From positions 62,001-126,000 of the forward strand of contig NZ_SSBL01000011.1 of the NCBI RefSeq assembly GCF_004795105.1: a DNA stretch of 64,000 nt. The letters run 5' to 3'. Both the position numbers and the translations under genes were made by a program. Below the pieces are notes generated by a model, which was not told the origin of the DNA, did no database searches, and saw nothing but the letters and a program-made list of their open reading frames with translations. The DNA comes from Streptomyces sp. A0642. GTDB lineage: Bacteria > Actinomycetota > Actinomycetes > Streptomycetales > Streptomycetaceae. Shown here piece after piece: positions 17,474 through 26,497 of the stretch (position 1 is its first letter; every line of letters begins with the position of its first letter).

Positions 17474-20224
17474 ATGCCCGCCACAACAACCGCCTCTGCC
17501 GCCTCCACGGCCACCGTCGGCGGTGGGCCGCGCAAGAAGAAGGGGCGACGTGCCCGCCTGCTCGTGATCGTCCTGGTGCTGGCGCTCGTCGCAGGCGTCG
17601 GTTACGGAACGTACTGGTCCGTATCCACCGTGCGCGCCTCGTACCCCCAGACCAACGGGACGATCCACCTCACCGGGCTCGGCAGCAACGTCGACGTCAA
17701 GCGCGACAGTTACGGAATCCCGCAGATCTACGCGGACTCCGACGCCGACCTCTTCCGCGCCCAGGGCTTCGTCCAGGCGCAGGACCGCTTCTGGGAGATG
17801 GACGTCCGCCGTCACATGACGGCCGGCCGGCTCTCCGAGATGTTCGGTTCCGGCCAGGTCGAGACGGACTCCTTCCTGCGCACGCTGGGCTGGCGCAAGG
17901 TGGCCCAGGAGGAGTACGACACCGTTCTGTCGGACGAGACGAAGAAGAACCTCCAGGCGTACGCGGACGGGGTGAACGCCTACCTCAAGGGCCGCGACGG
18001 CGCGGACATCTCCGTCGAGTACGCGGCCCTCGGCTTCACCAACGACTACAAGCCGGCCGAGTGGACCCCGGTCGACTCGGTGGCCTGGCTGAAGGCCATG
18101 GCCTGGGACCTGCGCGGCAACATGCAGGACGAGATCGACCGTTCGCTGATGACCAGCCGGCTCGACGCGGATCAGATCGAGGACCTGTACCCGCCCTACC
18201 CGTACGAGAAGCACAAGCCGATCGTCGGTGAGGGTGCGATCTCCCCGGTCACCGGGAAGTTCGACGCGGACGCGAAGCCGTCCGACGGCACCGGCTCCGG
18301 GACCGCCGAGGGCGCCACCCAGGGCCTCACCTCCCAGCTCGGCGCGCTCTCCGACACCCTCGACGAGATCCCCGCACTGCTGGGTCCGAACGGCAACGGC
18401 ATCGGGTCGAACTCCTGGGTCGTCGCGGCCAAGTACACGACCACCGGCAAGCCGCTGCTCGCCAACGACCCGCACCTGGCGCCGCAGCTGCCCTCGCTCT
18501 GGTACCAGATGGGGCTGCACTGCCGCGCCGTCTCGGCGACCTGCAAGTACGACACGGCCGGCTACACCTTCTCGGGCATGCCCGGTGTGATCATCGGCCA
18601 CAACCAGGACGTCGCCTGGGGCTTCACCAACCTCGGCGCGGACGTCACCGACCTCTTCCTGGAGAAGGTCTCGGGCGAGGGCTACCTGTACGACGGCAAG
18701 ATGAAGCCCTTCACCGTCCGCGAGGAGACCATCAAGGTCGCGGGCGGCAGGAGCCGGCACATCACCGTCCGCGAGACCAACAACGGTCCGCTGGTCTCCG
18801 ACCGCAGCAGCGAGCTGGAGAAGGTCGGCCAGAAGGCCCCCGTCAGCAACTCCGCCCCCGACCGGGCGGACGGCTACGGGGTGGCGCTGAAGTGGACCGC
18901 GCTGGAACCGGGTCACTCGATGGACGCCGTCTTCGAGCTCAACCGGGCCAAGGACTTCACCACCTTCCGCAAGGCGGCCGAGCACTTCGAGGTTCCCTCG
19001 CAGAACCTCATCTACGCCGACACCAAGGGCCACATCGGCTACCAGGCGCCGGGGAAGATCCCGGTCCGCAAGTCCGGTGACGGCACGCTGCCCAGCCCCG
19101 GCTGGTCCTCGTCGTACGGCTGGAAGAAGGACCCGATCCCGTTCGACGAGCTGCCCTACGAGTACGACCCGGAGCGCGGCTACATCGTCACCGCCAACCA
19201 GGCCGTGATCGACGAGGACACGTACCCGTACATGCTCACCAAGGACTGGGGCTACGGCAGCCGCAGCCAGCGGATCAACGACCTCATCGAGTCGAAGATC
19301 AAGGGCGGCGGGAAGATCTCGACCGAAGACATGCAGAAGATGCAGATGGACAACACCAGCGAGATCGCCGCGCTGCTGGTGCCCGAGCTGATGAAGATCA
19401 ACATCTCGGACAAGGACGTCCGTCAGGCGCAGAAGCTGCTGGAGGGCTGGGACTACACCCAGGAGGCCGACTCGGCGGCCGCCGCGTACTTCAACGCGGT
19501 CTGGCGCAACATCCTCAAGCTGGCCTTCGGCGACAAGCTGCCCAAGGAGATGCGCGTCGAGGGCGAATGCCTGAACGTGCCCCCGGCCAAGAGCTCGGGC
19601 CCGCTCGACGAGCAGGACAAGCTGGTACGCGAATGCGGTCAGCGCGACCCGGACTCGGCGCAGCCGGACGGCGGCGACCGCTGGTACCAGGTCGTCGCGA
19701 ACCTCATGGACAAGCCGGACAGCAAGTGGTGGAAGGCTCCGAAGTCCCGCAAGGACAAGGCCACCGAGAACCGTGAGGAGCTCTTCGCCCGCGCCATGGA
19801 GGACGCCCGCTGGGAGCTGACGGCCAAGCTCGGCAAGGACATCACCACGTGGAGCTGGGGCCGGCTGCACCAGCTGACCCTGAAGAACCAGACCCTCGGA
19901 ACGGAAGGGCCCGGACTGCTCCAGCGGGCGCTCAACCGGGGCCCCTGGAACCTCGGCGGCGGCGAGGCCGCGGTGAACGCCACCGGCTGGAACGCGGCCG
20001 GCGGCTACGAGGTGGTCTGGGTCCCGTCGATGCGGATGGTCGTCAACGTGGGGGACTGGGACAAGTCCCGCTGGATCAACCTCACCGGGGCCTCCGGGCA
20101 CGCCTTCGCCGCGCACTACACCGACCAGACCGACAAGTGGGTCAACGGTGAACTGCTCGACTGGTCCTACGGGACGAACGCGGTGGCCGGGGCGACGAAG
20201 GACACGCTGACGCTGAAGCCGTAG
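17474..20224 (+). CDS. Penicillin acylase family hydrolase (Ntn, S45)
   Basis: A 916-residue, probably secreted or membrane-anchored enzyme. A Lys/Arg-rich N-terminus and one hydrophobic segment (LLVIVLVLALVAGVGYGTYW, about 29-48) precede an alpha-chain region (DSYGIPQIYADSDADLFRAQGFVQAQDRFW). The beta chain begins at the Ser of GIGSNSWVVAA, the expected autocatalytic nucleophile, followed by LLANDPHL. Family members cleave amides such as beta-lactams, acyl-homoserine lactones and lipopeptides (quorum quenching). The ATG has GAAGGA eight bases upstream. A relatively AT-rich promoter region lies at 17310-17400. Confidence 0.9.
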   Translation: MPATTTASAASTATVGGGPRKKKGRRARLLVIVLVLALVAGVGYGTYWSVSTVRASYPQTNGTIHLTGLGSNVDVKRDSYGIPQIYADSDADLFRAQGFVQAQDRFWEMDVRRHMTAGRLSEMFGSGQVETDSFLRTLGWRKVAQEEYDTVLSDETKKNLQAYADGVNAYLKGRDGADISVEYAALGFTNDYKPAEWTPVDSVAWLKAMAWDLRGNMQDEIDRSLMTSRLDADQIEDLYPPYPYEKHKPIVGEGAISPVTGKFDADAKPSDGTGSGTAEGATQGLTSQLGALSDTLDEIPALLGPNGNGIGSNSWVVAAKYTTTGKPLLANDPHLAPQLPSLWYQMGLHCRAVSATCKYDTAGYTFSGMPGVIIGHNQDVAWGFTNLGADVTDLFLEKVSGEGYLYDGKMKPFTVREETIKVAGGRSRHITVRETNNGPLVSDRSSELEKVGQKAPVSNSAPDRADGYGVALKWTALEPGHSMDAVFELNRAKDFTTFRKAAEHFEVPSQNLIYADTKGHIGYQAPGKIPVRKSGDGTLPSPGWSSSYGWKKDPIPFDELPYEYDPERGYIVTANQAVIDEDTYPYMLTKDWGYGSRSQRINDLIESKIKGGGKISTEDMQKMQMDNTSEIAALLVPELMKINISDKDVRQAQKLLEGWDYTQEADSAAAAYFNAVWRNILKLAFGDKLPKEMRVEGECLNVPPAKSSGPLDEQDKLVRECGQRDPDSAQPDGGDRWYQVVANLMDKPDSKWWKAPKSRKDKATENREELFARAMEDARWELTAKLGKDITTWSWGRLHQLTLKNQTLGTEGPGLLQRALNRGPWNLGGGEAAVNATGWNAAGGYEVVWVPSMRMVVNVGDWDKSRWINLTGASGHAFAAHYTDQTDKWVNGELLDWSYGTNAVAGATKDTLTLKP

Positions 20225-20359
20225 GGGGCCGGCGGGGGGCCCGGGCCCTCGGGCGCCGCCGCCCGCCCGCGGGCCCGCAGCGGAACCTCAGCCGCCGAGG
20301 CCGGCCTGTGTGTCGTCGGGCGCGGGCCCGCGGGCCCGCGGCGCCCCCCCCGGCCGCCT
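20225..20359. terminator. G+C-rich hairpin region between convergent genes
   Basis: An almost pure G/C segment with several overlapping inverted repeats of GGGCCC and CGGGCCCGCGGGCCCG type between the penicillin acylase and 5-FCL ends. It probably acts as a bidirectional terminator. Confidence 0.5.
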
Positions 20360-20944
20360 TCAGCCGTCGCTGAAGCGCCGCGGCCCCGCCGGTGTCACCA
20401 CGGCGTCCACGGGGTGGTCGTGCGGTTCCTCCGGGACCCGCGCGGCCACCTCGTCGTCGTACAGCAGGACGATCAGCGCGGGGTGCGCCCCGGCCGCCGC
20501 GAGGCGCGCCAGCACCCGGTCGTAGCTGCCGCCGCCGCGGCCGAGCCGCATCCCGCGGGTGTCCACGGCGAGGCCCGGCAGGAGCACCGCCTCCGCCGCC
20601 AGGACGGCATCGGGGCCGAGCCGCTTTCCCGCCGGCTCCAGAAGCCCGCGGCCGGCCTTCCTGAGGCTCTCCGCTCCCTCGTACGGCGCCCAGTCCAGGT
20701 CGTTGTCCGCGAGGAGTACCGGCAGCAGGACGCGTACGCCCCGCGAGCGCAGCGCGTCGAGCAGCGCGCGGGTCCCCGGTTCGCGCCCCACCGAGACGTA
20801 CGCGGCGACCGTGGCGGCCTCGGCGATCTCGGGCAGTTCGAGTGCGCGGCGCGCCAGGGCGGTGGCGGCCAGCTCGACGTCCTCCGCCGTCAGAAGACGC
20901 CGGGCGGCGAGCAGTTCACGCCGCAACAGCGCCTTTGCGGACAT
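20360..20944 (-). CDS. 5-formyltetrahydrofolate cyclo-ligase
   Basis: A 194-residue member of the 5-FCL/MTHFS family, which converts 5-formyl-THF to 5,10-methenyl-THF using ATP. The C-terminal signature LPGLAVDTRGMRLGRGGGSYDRVL is diagnostic (substrate and phosphate binding). The start at 20944 (MSAKALLRREL) is the ATG nearest the first family helix; an in-frame TTG at 20956 is possible. It is divergent from galU, an arrangement also known in mycobacteria (Rv0992c/Rv0993). Confidence 0.9.
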   Translation of the reverse strand: MSAKALLRRELLAARRLLTAEDVELAATALARRALELPEIAEAATVAAYVSVGREPGTRALLDALRSRGVRVLLPVLLADNDLDWAPYEGAESLRKAGRGLLEPAGKRLGPDAVLAAEAVLLPGLAVDTRGMRLGRGGGSYDRVLARLAAAGAHPALIVLLYDDEVAARVPEEPHDHPVDAVVTPAGPRRFSDG

Positions 20945-21051
20945 CTCGGTGTTCAACGGGGCACCTGCAGTTCTCCTGTATCGACGCATTCAAGGGCAAA
21001 CTTAACCGGAGGATCATCTTCCGCCCATGTGCGCCGGTTAGGGTTCTGCGC

Positions 21052-21954
21052 ATGACTCAGTCGAACCTCAGGATCAGCAAGGCCGTCATCCCGGCGGCGG
21101 GCCTCGGCACCCGCTTCCTGCCGGCTACCAAAGCCACTCCCAAGGAGATGCTTCCTGTCGTCGACAAGCCTGCCATCCAGTACGTCGTGGAGGAGGCGGT
21201 CGCCGCCGGGCTCTCGGACATCCTGATGGTCACCGGCCGGAACAAGCGTCCCCTGGAGGACCACTTCGACCGCAATTACGAGCTGGAGTCGGCGCTGACC
21301 CGCAAGGGCGACGGCGAACGGCTGCGCAAGGTCCAGGAGTCGAGCGATCTCGCCTCCCTGCACTACGTCCGCCAGGGCGATCCGAGGGGCCTCGGCCACG
21401 CGGTGCTGTGCGCGGCACCCCACGTGGGCGATCAGCCGTTCGCCGTCCTCCTCGGTGACGACCTGATCGACCCGCGCGACCCGCTCCTCGCGCGCATGGT
21501 GGAGGTCCAGGAGCGCGAGGGCGGCAGCGTCATCGCGCTCATGGAGGTCCCGCCGGAACTGATCCACCAGTACGGCTGCGCGGCCGTCGAGCCGACCGCC
21601 GAAAGCGACGTCGTGCGGGTCACCGGCCTGGTCGAGAAGCCCGAGCCGGCCGACGCGCCCAGCAATCTCGCCATCATCGGCCGCTACGTGCTGGACCCCG
21701 AGGTCTTCGCCATACTGCGCAGGACCGAGCCGGGCCGCGGCGACGAGATCCAGCTGACGGACGCCCTTCAGCTACTGGCCGAGGACGAGAAGGCCGGCGG
21801 CCCGGTGCACGGTGTGGTCTTCAAGGGCCGCCGCTATGACACCGGGGACCGGAGCGACTATCTGCGTGCCATTGTCAGACTCGCGTGCGAACGTGAAGAT
21901 CTGGGCCCGGAGTTCCGGGCCTGGCTGCGAAGTTTTGTCACCGAGGAGATGTAG
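21052..21954 (+). CDS. galU: UTP-glucose-1-phosphate uridylyltransferase
   Basis: A 300-residue GalU that makes UDP-glucose from UTP and glucose-1-phosphate for cell-wall and glycan synthesis. The nucleotidyl-transferase signature AVIPAAGLGTRFLPATKATPKEMLP, the PVVDKPAIQYVVEEA motif and the catalytic VLLGDDLID are all present. A TAGGGT box at 21039-21044, seven bases before the ATG, suggests a leaderless mRNA. It heads the galU-glp-moaC-mogA-GNAT group. Confidence 0.95.
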   Translation: MTQSNLRISKAVIPAAGLGTRFLPATKATPKEMLPVVDKPAIQYVVEEAVAAGLSDILMVTGRNKRPLEDHFDRNYELESALTRKGDGERLRKVQESSDLASLHYVRQGDPRGLGHAVLCAAPHVGDQPFAVLLGDDLIDPRDPLLARMVEVQEREGGSVIALMEVPPELIHQYGCAAVEPTAESDVVRVTGLVEKPEPADAPSNLAIIGRYVLDPEVFAILRRTEPGRGDEIQLTDALQLLAEDEKAGGPVHGVVFKGRRYDTGDRSDYLRAIVRLACEREDLGPEFRAWLRSFVTEEM

Positions 21955-21958
21955 GACC

Positions 21959-23269
21959 TTGAGCAGCACGATCTGGTCGGTGGACGAGCACCTGGAAGAC
22001 ATCCTCGCCGCGGTGAGGCCGCTCGAACCCATCGAGCTGCAACTGCCCGAAGCCCAGGGCTGCGTCCTGGTCGAGGACGTCATGGTGGAGATCGCCCTGC
22101 CACCCTTCGACAACAGCTCGATGGACGGCTACGCGGTCCGCGTCGCCGATGTGGAGGGCGCCACGGAGGAGTTTCCCGCCGTCCTCACCGTCATCGGGGA
22201 CGTCGCGGCGGGCGACGCCGGCCTGCTCGGCGACCAGCGCGTGGGTCCGGGCGAGGCCGCCCGCATCATGACGGGGGCCCCGCTTCCGGCGGGCGCCGAG
22301 GCCGTGATCCCCGTCGAGTGGACCGACGGCGGTACGGGCGGCGGGCCCGCCGTCACGATGCGTGCCCACAGCGACGCCCCCGAGGGTGCGCGCGGCGAGG
22401 TGCGCGTCCACCGGCCGGTCGAGGCCCGCGCCCACGTGCGCGCCCGCGGCAGTGACGTGCGGCCGGGCGATCTGGCGCTGCGCGCCGGTTCGGTGGTGGG
22501 GCCGCCCCAGATCGGCCTGCTCGCCGCGATCGGCCGTTCGACGGTGAAGGTGCGGCCCCGTCCGCGCGTCGTCGTCATCTCCACCGGCAGCGAACTGGTC
22601 CAGCCGGGCGAGGAGCTGACCGGCGGCCAGATCTACGACTCCAACAGCTTCGCGCTGACCGCCGCGGCGCGTGACGCCGGAGCGATCGCCTACCGGGTCG
22701 GCGCCGTCACCGACGACGCCGAGACGCTGCGGGCCACGATCGAGGACCAGCTGATCCGGGCCGACATCGTCGTCACGACCGGCGGCGTCAGCGTGGGCGC
22801 GTACGACGTCGTCAAGGAGGCCCTGTCGCCGGTCGGCGACGAGGACGAGCCGGGCGGCGGCGTCGACTTCCGCAAGCTCGCCATGCAGCCCGGCAAGCCG
22901 CAGGGCTTCGGCTCCATCGGGCCGGACCACACGCCGCTGCTGGCCCTGCCGGGCAACCCGGTCTCCAGTTACGTCTCCTTCGAACTGTTCGTACGGCCCG
23001 CGATCCGCACCCTGATGGGCCTGCCCGAGGTGAACCGCCCGACGGCCAGGGCGTCGCTCGTCACCGACAAGGCCCTGTCCTCCCCGGCCGGAAAACGGCA
23101 GTTCCTGCGCGGGACGTACGACGCGCAGGCGGGCACCGTGACGCCGGTCGGCGGTTCCGGATCGCATCTGATCGCCGCCCTCGCGCAGGCGGACGCGCTC
23201 ATCGTGCTGCCCGAGGACGTCACCTCGGCCGAGCCAGGCGCGGACACCGAGGTGATCCTGCTCCGCTGA
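21959..23269 (+). CDS. MoeA/gephyrin-like molybdotransferase, likely Glp
   Basis: A 436-residue MoeA-family protein. It contains the MoeA N-domain (PPFDNSSMDGYAVR), the MPT-binding domain (VVISTGSELVQPGEELTGGQIYDSNS; TTGGVSVGAYDVVKE) and the C-terminal domain IV. In actinobacteria the copy in the galU-moeA-rimJ-glpR operon is Glp, which in Corynebacterium binds FtsZ and the membrane receptor GlpR. A TTG start at 21959 lies four bases after the galU stop, with GGAG within the end of galU, so translation is coupled. It may serve molybdenum cofactor synthesis, cell division or both. Confidence 0.9.
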   Translation: MSSTIWSVDEHLEDILAAVRPLEPIELQLPEAQGCVLVEDVMVEIALPPFDNSSMDGYAVRVADVEGATEEFPAVLTVIGDVAAGDAGLLGDQRVGPGEAARIMTGAPLPAGAEAVIPVEWTDGGTGGGPAVTMRAHSDAPEGARGEVRVHRPVEARAHVRARGSDVRPGDLALRAGSVVGPPQIGLLAAIGRSTVKVRPRPRVVVISTGSELVQPGEELTGGQIYDSNSFALTAAARDAGAIAYRVGAVTDDAETLRATIEDQLIRADIVVTTGGVSVGAYDVVKEALSPVGDEDEPGGGVDFRKLAMQPGKPQGFGSIGPDHTPLLALPGNPVSSYVSFELFVRPAIRTLMGLPEVNRPTARASLVTDKALSSPAGKRQFLRGTYDAQAGTVTPVGGSGSHLIAALAQADALIVLPEDVTSAEPGADTEVILLR

Positions 23270-23309
23270 CCGCCGCCCGGTGGCGGTACGGTATCTGCCG
23301 CTGTGCCTT

Positions 23310-23360
23310 CCGGGGGACACCCCCCGGACCCCGGACCTGCACCCCGGTGCAGCACCGGGG
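23310..23360 (+). promoter_or_regulatory. Two adjacent hairpins upstream of moaC
   Basis: CCGGGGG(23310-23316)/CCCCCGG(23321-23327) is followed by a perfect nine-bp inverted repeat CCCCGGTGC(23342-23350)/GCACCGGGG(23352-23360). They fill the 122-bp gap between moeA and moaC, so they could be an internal attenuator or terminator. They do not resemble the Moco riboswitch fold that I know. Confidence 0.5.
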
Positions 23361-23391
23361 CAACCGGCGCCCTACCGCTAGGCGGAGTTAG

Positions 23392-23892
23392 TTGAGTACG
23401 CAGAACAGGCTGACGCACATCGACGAAGCGGGGGCCGCCCGCATGGTCGACGTCTCCGCGAAGGACGTCACCGCGCGTGTCGCCCGCGCCAGCGGCCGGG
23501 TCCTCGTCTCGCCGCGTGTCATCGAGCTGCTCCGGGGCGAGGGGGTTCCCAAGGGCGACGCCCTCGCCACCGCGCGCATCGCCGGGATCATGGGCGCCAA
23601 GCGCACCCCGGACCTGATCCCCCTGTGCCACCCCCTCGCCGTCTCCGGCGTCACGGTGGACCTGGGGGTGGCCGACGACGCGGTGGAGATCACGGCCACC
23701 GTGAAGACGACGGACCGCACCGGCGTGGAGATGGAGGCCCTGACCGCGGTCTCGGTCGCCGCGCTGACCGTCATCGACATGGTCAAGGCCGTCGACAAGT
23801 CCGCGGTCATCACGGACGTCCGGGTCGAGGCCAAGTCGGGCGGCAAGTCCGGCGACTACCGGCGCACCACGCCCGGCGGGGCGGACGCGTGA
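23392..23892 (+). CDS. moaC: Cyclic pyranopterin monophosphate synthase accessory protein MoaC
   Basis: A 166-residue MoaC. With MoaA it converts GTP to cyclic pyranopterin monophosphate, the first step of molybdenum cofactor synthesis. The N-terminal THIDEAGAARMVDVSAK, LIPLCHPLAVSGVTVDL and EMEALTAVSVAALTVIDM(V)K motifs are characteristic. The start is TTG 23392, preceded by GGCGGAG. Its stop overlaps the next gene (GTGA). Confidence 0.94.
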   Translation: MSTQNRLTHIDEAGAARMVDVSAKDVTARVARASGRVLVSPRVIELLRGEGVPKGDALATARIAGIMGAKRTPDLIPLCHPLAVSGVTVDLGVADDAVEITATVKTTDRTGVEMEALTAVSVAALTVIDMVKAVDKSAVITDVRVEAKSGGKSGDYRRTTPGGADA

Positions 23893-24413
23893 GCGCCCAG
23901 GAGACAGCTGCCGCTGCCGCCGGTTACCGCGCCCTCGTGGTGACGGCCTCGAACCGCGCCGCCGCGGGCGTCTACGCCGACAAGGGCGGGCCGCTGATCG
24001 CCGAGGCGCTGTCCGGGCTCGGCTTCACGGTCGACGGGCCGCTGGTCGTCCCCGACGGCGATCCGGTCGGGCAGGCGCTGCGGGACGGAGTGGCAGCCGC
24101 GTACGACGTCATCGTGACCACCGGCGGTACGGGCATCTCGCCCACCGACCGCACCCCCGATGTCACCCGCAACGTCCTGGACCACGAGATCCCCGGCATC
24201 CCCGAGGCGATCCGCGCCGAGGGGCGTGACAAGGTCCCCACGGCCGCGCTCTCGCGTGGTGTGGCGGGCGTGGCCGGCCGTACGCTCGTCGTCAATCTGC
24301 CCGGGTCCACCGGCGGGGTGCGTGACGGGCTCGCGGTCCTGACCCGCCTCCTGGTGCACGCCGTCGACCAGCTCCGCGGCGGCGATCACCCCCGACCGGG
24401 GAGCCCGAGCTGA
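23889..24413 (+). CDS. Molybdenum cofactor biosynthesis protein MogA/MoaB
   Basis: A 174-residue MogA/MoaB-family molybdopterin adenylyltransferase. It has the MPT-binding motifs TTGGTGISPTDRTPDVT and NLPGSTGGVRDGL. It would adenylylate molybdopterin before metal insertion by a MoeA protein. The GTG start overlaps the moaC stop, so expression is coupled. A molybdopterin-dependent oxidoreductase is encoded 15 kb upstream in the same window. Confidence 0.92.
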   Translation: MSAQETAAAAAGYRALVVTASNRAAAGVYADKGGPLIAEALSGLGFTVDGPLVVPDGDPVGQALRDGVAAAYDVIVTTGGTGISPTDRTPDVTRNVLDHEIPGIPEAIRAEGRDKVPTAALSRGVAGVAGRTLVVNLPGSTGGVRDGLAVLTRLLVHAVDQLRGGDHPRPGSPS

Positions 24414-25072
24414 ACGTCCCCACGTGGCCGGTGATCCTGGTGGACGGCGACGTCGCCCTCCGGCCGATAAAGCTGCGCGACCAGGGCGTGTGGCGTGAGG
24501 TCAACCGGCGCAACCGGGACTGGCTGCGCCCCTGGGAGGCGACCGTGCCGCCGCCCGCCCCCGGCGGACCGGTGGCCCAGCGCCCCACCTACCGCCAGAT
24601 GGTCCGCCATCTGCGCGGCGAGGCCAACGCGGGCCGGATGCTGCCGTTCGCGATCGAGTACGAGGGCCGGCTGGTCGGCCAGCTGACGGTGGCCGGGATC
24701 ACCTGGGGCTCGATGTGCTCGGGCCACGTCGGTTACTGGGTGGACCAGGACGTGGCGGGCCGCGGGGTGATGCCGACCGCGGTCGCCCTCGCGGTCGACC
24801 ACTGTTTCCGCGTGGTGGGGCTCCACCGCATCGAGGTGTGCATTCGCCCCGAGAACGGGCCCAGCCGTCGGGTCGTGGAGAAACTCGGATTCCGCGAGGA
24901 AGGGCTGCGCCCCCGCTATCTGCACATCGACGGCGCGTGGCGCGACCACCTGATCTACGCGCTGACCGCGGAGGAGGTGCCCGACGGGCTGCTCCGGAGA
25001 TGGCACCGGACACGTCCGCGGCGTCCTGAGGGCCCTGGGCGCCCCGACCGTCCGGAGCGCCCCTCGAAATGA
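24410..25072 (+). CDS. GNAT N-acetyltransferase (RimJ-like)
   Basis: A GNAT acetyltransferase of about 220 residues resembling the RimJ/RimL group that acetylates protein N-termini. Features include GYWVDQDVAGRGVMPTAVAL (acetyl-CoA loop) and HRIEVCIRPENGPSRRVVEKLGF. I place the start at CTG 24410, which overlaps the preceding TGA (CTGA) and has GGGGAG six bases upstream. The first conventional start is GTG 24431, which lacks a ribosome site. The rimJ gene occupies the same position before glpR in other actinobacteria. Confidence 0.85.
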   Translation: MNVPTWPVILVDGDVALRPIKLRDQGVWREVNRRNRDWLRPWEATVPPPAPGGPVAQRPTYRQMVRHLRGEANAGRMLPFAIEYEGRLVGQLTVAGITWGSMCSGHVGYWVDQDVAGRGVMPTAVALAVDHCFRVVGLHRIEVCIRPENGPSRRVVEKLGFREEGLRPRYLHIDGAWRDHLIYALTAEEVPDGLLRRWHRTRPRRPEGPGRPDRPERPSK

Positions 25073-25235
25073 AATGTATGTTCGAAATTGATCGGGCGAT
25101 GAACGCTAACGAACACGCAAACACCGACTGTTGATCCGAACAATCACAAAAAAAGTCCGTGATATCAGCCGGATCGTGCGACACACCGCGCCAATTGGCG
25201 GATGCCTCCATGCAAACCCCTCTACGGTGTGAGAT

Positions 25236-26399
25236 GTGAGCAGCAGCGGCCTCATCTACGCAGTCATCGTCGGGGCCTGGGCCGCCTACTTGGTGCCGAT
25301 GTGGCTCCGCAGGCAGGACGAGCTCAACGAAGCCCGTCCGACGGAACGCTTCAGCACCGCCATCCGGCTGCTGTCCGGACGGGCGGCGATGGAGCGCCGG
25401 TACGCCAAGGAGCTGCGGGAGCGCACCGACGAGGAGGCGGCGCCCGACGCCGACCCGGACGCGGTCACGGACCGAATGGATTCCGTGGACGTCCGGGCCT
25501 TTTCCGCGCCTCCGGCGCACACCGAGGCCCGGGTCCACGACCCGGCCCGTGCGCCGGAACATCCCGCCCGGGAGCGCCGGGCGCGAGAGCGCCCCGACTC
25601 CCCCTCCGCCGACTCCGAGTCCTCCGTCTCCCTCCCCGCACGGCGCCCGCGCCCCGGCGGAATCGACGCGGAACGCGCCCGGCGTGCGCAGCGCCTCCAG
25701 GTGCTCGCGCGCCGTCGGCGCACCACCGTCGTCCTCTTCCTCGGGTTCACGCTCGGCGCGGTCGTCGCGGCGGTCGGCGGCCTCCGCTTCCTCTGGGCCC
25801 CGGCGGTTCCCGCCGTGCTGCTGAGCACGTACATCGTGCATCTGCGCGCCCAGGAGCGCCGCAGGTTCGCCTTCACCATGGACCGTCGCCGGGCGGAGGT
25901 CGCGGCGCAGCGCCTGCGCGAGAACCGCCCCCGCCGCCACCAGGCGGCCGCGCCGGCCCCCGCCGACTCCGACGAGGACCCGGAAGCCCGCCACCCCGCC
26001 CCGGAGCCCACCCCCACGGTCTCCCCGCAGGAGGCGGGCCGCCGCGCCCTGGTCGAGCAGACGGACCACGCGGAGTGGGTCGACCAGCAGCGCGAGCGCG
26101 GCCGGGTCCAGGGCGACAGCTGGGAGCCCGTCCCGGTCCCGTTGCCGACGTACGTCACCGCCCCGGTCGCCCCGCGCGCCACGGGCGGCGTCGAGGTCGG
26201 CAACCCGGAGACCTGGAGCGCGGCCCGTTCCTCCGCCGCCGAACCCGCCCACCCGGCGACGCCGCGGACCGCGACACCGCCGGTGGACCCGGCCCCGCGT
26301 CAGCGCTCCGCCCAGTCCCGCCGCGCCCGCGAGCGGGGGCGCACCCCGCTGTTCGACCAGTACGACGAGGACGACCGCCCCCGCGCGGCCAACGAGTGA
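25236..26399 (+). CDS. Divisome membrane protein SepX/GlpR
   Basis: A 387-residue protein that I recognise as the actinobacterial SepX/GlpR family. An N-terminal helix (GLIYAVIVGAWAAYLVPMWLRR) is followed by a basic/acidic linker, two further helices near residues 165-200 (VVLFLGFTLGAVVAAVGG; LWAPAVPAVLLSTYIVHL) and a long disordered cytoplasmic tail. SepX affects FtsZ-ring and sporulation septation in Streptomyces; in Corynebacterium GlpR is the receptor for the gephyrin-like Glp. A TACGGT box at 25223-25228, seven bases before the GTG, suggests its own leaderless promoter. Confidence 0.85.
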   Translation: MSSSGLIYAVIVGAWAAYLVPMWLRRQDELNEARPTERFSTAIRLLSGRAAMERRYAKELRERTDEEAAPDADPDAVTDRMDSVDVRAFSAPPAHTEARVHDPARAPEHPARERRARERPDSPSADSESSVSLPARRPRPGGIDAERARRAQRLQVLARRRRTTVVLFLGFTLGAVVAAVGGLRFLWAPAVPAVLLSTYIVHLRAQERRRFAFTMDRRRAEVAAQRLRENRPRRHQAAAPAPADSDEDPEARHPAPEPTPTVSPQEAGRRALVEQTDHAEWVDQQRERGRVQGDSWEPVPVPLPTYVTAPVAPRATGGVEVGNPETWSAARSSAAEPAHPATPRTATPPVDPAPRQRSAQSRRARERGRTPLFDQYDEDDRPRAANE

Positions 26400-26458
26400 G
26401 ACACCCGCTCCGCCCGCTGTGACGCCGACTCGGCTGACCAGCGCGGAACGGATTACCG

Positions 26459-26478
26459 AGCACCCCGGTCGGGGTGCT
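26459..26478 (+). terminator. Hairpin after sepX
   Basis: A perfect eight-bp stem AGCACCCC/GGGGTGCT with a GGTC loop, followed by AAAGTTT. It lies 60 bp after the sepX stop and just before the tRNA, so it probably ends the sepX transcript. Confidence 0.7.
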
Positions 26479-26497
26479 AAAGTTTCACTCGTTGCAA

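Noticed and set aside
23270..23391. Moco riboswitch before moaC
   Set aside because: Only simple hairpins are present, without the multi-helix architecture expected.
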